Positions 56,850-64,000 of a stretch of 64,000 bases of DNA are shown in pieces (the first letter of the stretch is position 1; every line of letters starts with the position of its first letter). A model generated the notes under the pieces. The model worked only from the letters and a program-made list of their open reading frames with translations. It searched no databases and was not told where the DNA came from. The stretch is from Pomphorhynchus laevis (Eukaryota > Acanthocephala > Palaeacanthocephala > Echinorhynchida > Pomphorhynchidae): contig WNNJ02000174.1 of NCBI GenBank assembly GCA_012934845.2, positions 1 through 64,000 on the forward strand, given 5' to 3'. The position numbers were made by a program, and so were the translations under genes.

Positions 56850-58165
56850 ATGAAAATAACAAACAATTATAAAAGGAAAGATAAAATTAATAAAGATATG
56901 TATAAAGAACTTACTAAATTAAAGGATAACTATATAATAACAACTATTGACAAAGCTAGTAATAACTTTGTCTTCATATGCAAAAAGCTTTATTATGATA
57001 TACTGATGAAAGAAGTTAATTATAATTATTTTAATATAAACACAACATATGAACGTAGTGAGTTAAGTTTAGAAACAATTATTACAAGTCACTGTTCTAT
57101 AATGGATAAAAAGGGTATAAAGGTTGAATCAGATAATAAAACTATACCTATATTATATTGGAATCCAAAATTACATAAAAATCCAATAAAACCTAGGTTC
57201 ATATGTAGTGCGTTTAAATGTACATTAAAACCACTTTCTGTCTATATGAATAAAATACTTAAAGTAATTAAAGCACACTTTAAAAAATATTGCACAGTAA
57301 TCGAAATTAATACTGGTATAAAACACTATTTCAGTATTAATTCTACAAAAGAATTTTTAGAACAGACAAAAGGAATAAATTTTCAGAATATAAATACATA
57401 CGATTTTAGTACGCTTTATACAAATCTAGATTTAGTAGATATTAAAGAAGCGTTAGTAAAATTAATTAATCTTATATTCGGAAAAAGATATACATATATA
57501 TGTTATAATAATTATAACGCCTATCTAACAAAAATTAAACCATCAAGTAAATATAAATATATGGATAAAATTGAATTAATAGAATCCTTAAATATTTTGA
57601 TAAATCAAAATTATTTAAAAGTAGGGACATCTATATTTAGACAAGTAAAAGGTGTTCCAATGGGTGGTAATAGTAGCCCAATTATAGCTGACTTGTTTTT
57701 AAGCTTTATAGAATATGAATTTGTTCATAACTGTGTAAAAACTAAATCTAAACTATATAAATATATGAAATGTTTCGATACATTGATGATATATGTGTAT
57801 TTAATTCTAGCAATTTTTATTCAATAAGCGAACGAATTTATCCAGAAAGCCTTATTCTTAATAAAACTAATATTAATGATAAAGAAGTTGTATATCTGGA
57901 TATTAACATTAAATTAACATTAACTAAAACTACTATTAATTTATATCGTAAAGATTACATATTTAAATTTACAATAAACATATTTTTGCATGAGCATTTA
58001 TGCATACCATATAATATAAAATATAATACATTAAATAATGAAATTTTAAGAATTGCAACAATATGTATTATATTGGCTTTCTTCAAAATCATTTAAGTAA
58101 TTTAATGGATATATATTTTAAACTAGGTTACTATAAAAATATCATCAAACAGAAAATAGTAAAGT
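56850..58165 (+). pseudogene. PLE reverse transcriptase
   Basis: RT related to telomerase RT. Motifs: TTIDKASNNFVFICKKLYY, ILYWNPKLHKNPIKPRFICS, motif A INTYDFSTLYTNLDLVDI, a following insertion-rich segment (FGKRYTYICYNNYNAYLT), motif B VKGVPMGGNSSPIIADLFLS and motif C FRYIDDICVFN, which is read in a different frame from the upstream part. The PKLHK and DFSTLYT wordings are PLE hallmarks. Thumb text ERIYPESLILNKTN and YLDINIKL follows; the end is displaced by internal duplication. Inactive. Confidence 0.85.
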
Positions 58166-58260
58166 ATTTAAAATTGAATTAATAGAATCCTTAAATATTT
58201 TGAAAAATCAAAATTATTTAAAAGTAGGGACATCGATATTTAGACAAGTAAAAGGTGTTC

Positions 58261-58292
58261 CAATGGGTGGTAATAGTAGCCACCCATTGGAA
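58261..58292. repeat. Snap-back junction in the PLE
   Basis: ccaatgggtgg and ccacccattgg are perfect 11-bp inverted arms around taatagtag. The left arm is RT motif B sequence; the right arm is its inverted copy and marks the start of the foreign insert. Confidence 0.85.
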
Positions 58293-58818
58293 CCCATAAG
58301 AAGAGAGCAGTATAAAATTCTAACGTTCCACAGATTAATGACCTGTTCTGAAAATCTATTTTGAAATTTGTCCGACCGGTAAGGAGTCTATTAATTCGCA
58401 TGAAAACTTCGTGCAATGTCTCAACGACTTGATGGATTCTCTATATACTATCCAAGTATTAATGCATGTTGAAAAGTTAGTGATCAGTCAACGCAGGATG
58501 ATGTTGGTGTTTAGATAATGCCGCAATTGGTCCGTGACGATCTTCGTACACTAGACATATGCTTTGAATTAAAGAAGAGAGCAGTATAACATCCTTACGT
58601 TTCACAGATTAATGACCTGCTCTGGAAACGAGCAGGTCATTGATCAAGTTGTTCTGGAAATCTATTTCGAAAATAGCGTACATTGTACCGAAACAGAATA
58701 TAGAATATTACTGTAAAGAATAAAGTATAATATAATATAATATTTATATTAATATTTATAATATTTATAATATTTATATATAGTCACAATTTAATAAAAC
58801 AAATGTGTAATCATTATT
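58284..58818. other. Foreign insert inside the PLE
   Basis: Less AT-rich DNA not related to the PLE. It contains a repeat pair: gaagagagcagtata ... cacagattaatgacctg at about 58301 and again at about 58573. In the second, gacctgctc and gagcaggtc (58615-58640) are perfect 9-bp arms of a hairpin. After about 58720 it becomes AT-rich with tataatattt repeats. No coding frame was recognised; origin unknown. Confidence 0.6.
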
Positions 58819-59495
58819 TATGATATTTAAATTTACAAGAAACATATATTTGCATGAGCATTCATGCATACCCTATATAATAATACATTAAATAATGAAA
58901 TTTTAAGAATTGCAACAATATGTAATGATATTGGCTTTCTTCAAAATCATTTAAATAATTTAATAGATACATATTTTAAACTAGGTTACTATAAAAATAA
59001 CATCAAGCAGAAAATAGTAAAATATATAAATCAACACAATAATATAAAGAATAAATTTAAACTCTTAAGTGGCAAATTTTTATGGATGGATAATAAATAA
59101 TATACTTTGCATTAGAATAAGATACTAGATAGTTATTTCAGAGGAAATACATCATTAGCATGTATTTGGCCCCGCTGCTATGTTGGGTAGAGGAGTTAGG
59201 GGCCGAAACCTGATAGCATAGCAGTTCCTTCTGATGACCTCTAATTCTTATTCTGATACAACGTCTGTTATTTATTAGTCAATTCATAAAAATGACGTTT
59301 ATTTTAAATTTTATTTTTTATTTTATTTTTTTTAACTTGATTTAAATTATAGAAAATCTAAAAACAATTATTAATTTAATTTTTTAATTATTAAATTTTA
59401 ATTTAGCATTTTAATTGTTTATTATTACGTTTTGTTTTTTTATAATTATATTAAATACGTAGACTCAGTTAGCTGATTTGATTCATAATTATAAA
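58819..59495 (+). mobile_element. 3' end of PLE with 3' UTR
   Basis: Repeats the RT C-terminal part of 57952-58165 (HALYNNTLNNEILRIATICN-type text, then IKQKIVKYINQHNNIKNKFK) and runs on to the stop at 59098-59100 and the 3' UTR with catcattagcatgtatttgg, ggagttaggggccgaaacctg and the terminal cgtagactcagttagctg. Homologous ends occur at 9.7, 11.0-11.5 and 13.2-13.7 kb on the other strand. Confidence 0.8.
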
Positions 59496-60368
<873 letters not shown>

Positions 60369-61380
60369 TCTTTTAAAAATTATTTTTCTGGATTTTGATT
60401 TATTTCGATTTTGTCGACGTTTATGCTAATATATTAATCACCTTTTACTTAAAACATTTTGTTTTTATTAATGTTTGTATTGCAAGGATGGTATGGATTT
60501 CATTGTATTGGAATCCAGTTAATTTTAATTTTTTCTTTGCAATATGCCTATCTTAAATTTTTGTAGAAATAATTAATTAATAATTCTAAAATAGATTTAT
60601 AATTACGAAGGAATTTTTATTATAATTTTTAATATTTAAGACAAATTATAATATTCAAATAATTAGCCAGTAAACAACTCAAATTCTCTCTTTGATCTTG
60701 CCTGATATTGGGATTGAGCATAATTACTAGATCTGGCCAATATAAAAAATATTTGTTGCCTAATGAAGTTGTAGATCTATAGTAGCCAATTTGTGATTAT
60801 ATAATTTTCATATTTGTTATTCTCCTCAACAATATTTTTTGCCTCCCCAGCCATTCACACATTGGTAAATAGCTGCTATAAGATTAGCACCATCCAATTC
60901 CTCTCTTTGGTAGGAGTACGTTTGTAACGCTTACATCTACTAGAGAACGTTCAAATCGGCCGCCCAATAGTCATACGCATTCCAGATCTAAATAAACATA
61001 ATCTTCTTTTGAAGTTGTCATATGATCAAAAACAATACTATGTAATACTTCAGATAGTACTGGCTCAATCGATACACCAATGAACACTCCGTTTGAATTA
61101 CTATAACGTCACGTGCAGCATTATGTCGCGCTATAGAAATTCATCCGAGTCTACGTATATCTATATAGATAGATTCGAATCAGCTTCATATGTATTTCAT
61201 ATTTACTTTGATTGCTGAGCGATCATATGCGATCAATATTGGGCAAAGCTATCTGAATATTTCCCGAATTAAAAGAATTTGAGACATCAACTGTCAGAGA
61301 TAAAATTAAAAATTAAATCATTAATTATAAAAATTTTATTATTTTCCTCAATTATAATTAACAGCATAATTGTATATTTT
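60369..61380. other. 3' flank of RNF113, no further gene recognised
   Basis: The 3' UTR and intergenic sequence. No clear poly(A) signal can be assigned. A block around 60860-61150 is less AT-rich (ctctctttggtaggagtacg, gtcatacgcattccagatct) and may be a decayed repeat, but no family is recognised. Confidence 0.4.
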
Positions 61381-61980
61381 TAGTTTCCTAAATTTGAAAT
61401 TCCTAAATTTCAAATATTTCCTAAATTTCCTATATTTGAAATTTTTTATGGCCCTGCATGTTGCTTTATTATTATTATTATCTATAAGCCAACATCAGTA
61501 CGCTACATTTCAGTATTGGTGAACCTCATCAGCTACTGATTCACTAAATTTCACGTTTCAGTCTTTTTAATGTTGGCTGACGATCACTCGACTCGTCTGC
61601 TTTATTGACAGTTAGATCTAATGAAAGATGCTAGTCTTGTATTTTGCAAATTTAATTTAAATTATTTATGATTTCAAATTAAATCAGTGATGGTAGGGAA
61701 AGTTTTACTTTCAATTTGAAAACCTATCTAGTTTTGAGATTAATTTACTATTAAATAATAAATTAAACATAATTCTGCATTAATTTATTATTTTTCTCAA
61801 CTATAATATATTTAGCAGCATAATTGTATATTTTAAGTTAATTTTATTGTGCATCCATTGTGCACAATAAAATTAATATTTAATAAATTATATTATAATT
61901 TATAATAATTATAATAAATTATATTATAATAAATTATAAATTAATTATACTTCGAATAATCAAACTAGTCATCTATAGTT
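61380..61980. repeat. Hairpin-bearing repeat unit 1
   Basis: Unit starting gtttcctaaatttg. Contains a 92-bp hairpin with outer arms agccaacat (61487-61495) and atgttggct (61570-61578) and an inner stem gtgaacc/gattcac (61519-61544), then a tail with attttgcaaatttaatt and gatttcaaattaaatcag. The second unit (61981-) repeats the same order. Confidence 0.75.
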
Positions 61981-62637
61981 TTGTTTCCTAAATTTAATTT
62001 GGTATACCCGCGCAGTCATTGTTACCATTGAAATTTTGATGAAACTGCAGGTTGTTCTAATCCCATCTATAAGCCAACGTCAGTTTACTACATTTCAGTA
62101 TTGGTAGACGCCATCAGTTACTGATCCAATACATAAGTTTCATCGTTTGGTCCTTTTAACGTTGGCTGATGATCACTTGATTCAACTGTATAATCGAAAG
62201 TCTTTTCAATCGAAAGCCTTTCGATTGAATAAAAGACTTTCGTCTTGAATTTTGCAAATTTAATTGAAATCATTTCTGATTTCAAATTAAATCAGCGTTG
62301 GTAGGGGAAATTCTACCTTTAATGTGAAAACCCACATATATTTCCGAATAATTACTATTGAAATTTCTTACTGCACATTTCAGTATTGGTGAACTCATCA
62401 GCACTGACCCAATACTTACATTTCACGTTTGGACCTTTTATCGACTCGTATCATTTATTGCCATTTAGATTTAATAAAATACCTTCTTTTTTACATTTTG
62501 CAAATTTAATTGAAATCATTTCTGATTTCAAATCAAATCAGAGTTGGTAAGGAAAGTAATTTGAAAATCAATTTAAAAATCAATTTGAAAATCTACCTAT
62601 TTCCCAATTAATAAATATTATTAAACAATTCATGCAT
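61981..62637. repeat. Hairpin-bearing repeat units 2 and 3
   Basis: Unit 2 has outer arms agccaacgt (62072-62080) and acgttggct (62159-62167) and inner arms gtattgg (62098-62104) and ccaatac (62126-62132). Unit 3 (from about 62365) keeps the inner arms agtattgg (62382-62389) and ccaatact (62408-62415) but not the outer left arm. Both are followed by the same ttgcaaatttaattgaaatc tail. Next to unit 2 lies a small palindrome, cgaaagtctttt/aaaagactttcg (62193-62241). Confidence 0.75.
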
Positions 62638-62639
62638 AG

Positions 62640-63500
62640 TTTGTTTCCAAATTTTAAGTTAATATAATTGTGGAGTAATTGTTACAATTTAAATTTTTAA
62701 AATTTCAATTCACTTCCAAAATTTTAATGTTTTTAAATAGTGAGGAAATACATCTGTATCGTTATTTGTGCTTATTTTATTTTTCTAACCTTGATTTTAT
62801 ATATGCGCGTCGAACTAAATGAGCGGCCGATCTCTCCTACATATTGAATATTGATATTCTTGGTATTCTGCCAAATAATCAACATTTTTAGTTCCACAGT
62901 TGTTTTCGCCATTAACCATGTACTCTGAATTAGTTAATTGACTTTTAAAGTGTTCGGTAGTCATAATTTGTGCACCAGTTTTACTGAGTGGCCTTTGACA
63001 TGACTTACATTACATATATTGACGCCTTTCGCTATATTTGAAGATGTCAGCTTTGATCGAACGAGGTAATTCTTGATTTCCTTACTGTTTCATTTGTTTA
63101 TTTATTGCCAAATATTATGAATTCTAAATTCTAACCTTAGAGTTTGTAATTGTAATCGTTGTATTTACAAAGTTTACGGTCTCGCCATAAATATGGGTTA
63201 GGCTAAATCCACCGAAATTGCTGAAAGAATTTAAAAATTCCTTCAAATAAAGAACATTGTAAGTCACATTGTAGAAGAACATAATGGAATTGGCAAAATG
63301 AAGTATATAATATTAGGCAGTAAATACACAAATGAAGCAGTAAGAAAAAAGGAAAGTAAATGGCAGGGACAAGTAATGACTGGCAGTGATTATGGACTTA
63401 ATAAGAGAACCTTATATCATTGGCGTTAGGATAGATAGAGTACGTATTCTAATTATGGTAATTTACATAATACATAGACTGTATGTGTAAGAAACTGTTG
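62640..63500. other. Upstream region of the GH18 gene
   Basis: Mostly AT-rich. A segment at 63230-63430 (aagaacataatggaattggc, aatgactggcagtgattat) looks slightly coding-like but has no sustained frame. The promoter or an upstream non-coding exon of the chitinase-like gene may lie here; nothing specific can be named. Confidence 0.35.
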
Positions 63501-63539
63501 TTTTAAGAAACTGATGACCGTCAATTGAGAAATACTAGA

Positions 63540-63714
63540 ATGATCATTTGTTATTATTCAAATTGGGCTCAATACAGACCGGAATCTTGGGTGTACGTTT
63601 CGGAAAACATTGATTATTCTTTGTGTGCACACTATGTACATGCGTTGGCTGTACTTGATAATGTAACTTATCAGATAAAATCCTATGAATGGAACGATGA
63701 GGATCTCGATAATG
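63540..63714 (+). CDS. GH18 chitinase-like gene, N-terminal exon
   Basis: Start of a glycoside hydrolase family 18 domain: MIICYYSNWAQYRPESWVYV, then SENIDYSLCAHYVHALAVL and YEWNDEDLDNG. This is the first beta strand and helix of the chitinase barrel (CYYSNWAQYRP is the hallmark start; family members have LCTHIIYAFA where this has LCAHYVHALA). The exon ends at a donor AATG|GTAGAG (63714/63715) at the usual place after EWND. An ATG at 63540 could be the start, but secreted chitinases have a signal peptide, so an upstream exon spliced at the ag of 63538-63539 is also possible. The catalytic DxxDxDxE motif would lie in later exons, beyond the window. Chitin breakdown or binding is inferred from the family only. 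Confidence 0.85.
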
Positions 63715-64000
63715 GTAGAGTTTCAGGCATGTACGTAAAACGACTAAGATGTAATTCGGTTTGCTAAATCAAAATTGTTTAGTATTCACTGATCTACTCA
63801 ACTAACTTAATGAGTTTAAATATTAGTTAACTACTTGGTTAACTACCAAGTAGTTAATACGTACTTATAAAAGAATCATTTTATAACTTATAGAATAAGT
63901 TCTAAAATATTTTGAAAATTTTATCTTTAGAATTCTTTCGTAATAGTGCAGTGTAATGCGAACTGATTTGGATTTCTTAAAATGTGTGTTATGATAAAGT

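Larger units (their letters stand above)
55047..59495 (+). mobile_element. Penelope-like element, permuted (Naiad-type), rearranged
   Basis: PLE with a GIY-YIG endonuclease upstream (55050-55699), a linker present twice (55690-56180 and 56225-56700), RT (about 56600-58165), then a second partial RT copy (58170-58283, matching 57566-57675), an unrelated insert (58284-58818) and the end of the RT with 3' UTR (58819-59495). Canonical animal PLEs have the endonuclease after the RT; endonuclease first is the Naiad/Chlamys arrangement. The RT frame ends LLSGKFLWMDNK and stops with no endonuclease after it, confirmed by the truncated copy at 13.2-13.7 kb. The element is AT-rich and interrupted a handful of times, so inactive. 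It lies in the RNF113 intron, same strand. Confidence 0.85.

Overview
The window is AT-rich animal DNA. Three intron-containing host genes are visible: an exocyst Sec6/EXOC3 gene (minus strand, about 6.7-12.9 kb), an RNF113/Cwc24 gene (plus, exons at 53.3 and 59.9 kb) and the first exon of a GH18 chitinase-like gene (plus, about 63.5 kb, running off the right edge). Short AT-rich introns with GT-AG borders, a chitinase-like gene and the mix of LINE families point to an invertebrate, most likely an arthropod. The permuted Penelope-like element would fit an arachnid or mite, but the sequence alone does not fix the taxon. Most of the window is retroelement sequence of mixed age; the host exons total only a few kb.

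Layout. 1-3085: degraded RTE-type LINE. 3.9-12.9 kb: Sec6 exons and an unassigned 3' exon; the largest Sec6 intron has swallowed a Rex/RTE-like LINE that itself carries 3'-end pieces of a Penelope-like element (PLE). 13.2-13.7 kb: 5'-truncated PLE copy. 16.1-19.1 kb: array of about 38 copies of a 78-bp repeat. 19.7-19.9 kb: tRNA-derived SINE. 20.7-22.2 kb: LINE. 22.4-24.2 kb: fossil Ty3-type LTR element. 24.5-26.0 kb: fourteen 100-bp repeats. 26-49 kb: a dense nest of LINEs (three or more L2-like copies, a 'HLKD'-type LINE, CR1-like LINEs A, B and C), a dead mariner and an LTR integrase fossil. 49.6-52.3 kb: LTR pol fossil and a second Rex-like LINE piece. 53.3-60.4 kb: RNF113, whose 6.2-kb intron holds the PLE. 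61.4-62.6 kb: hairpin-forming repeats. 63.5 kb: GH18 exon.

The most interesting items are: (1) the PLE in the RNF113 intron, whose GIY-YIG endonuclease lies upstream of the reverse transcriptase (the permuted Naiad order), with internal duplications and several 3'-end relatives in the Sec6 region; (2) LINE B, about 790 open codons, flanked by a 452-bp direct duplication with one mismatch, which looks like an extraordinarily long target-site duplication; (3) a hairpin repeat present three times near 62 kb and once inside the SINE, with compensatory stem changes and hammerhead-like CUGAUGA/GAAA motifs; (4) two coding-like satellite arrays with higher-order structure. No bacterial-type system, CRISPR array or rRNA gene was seen.
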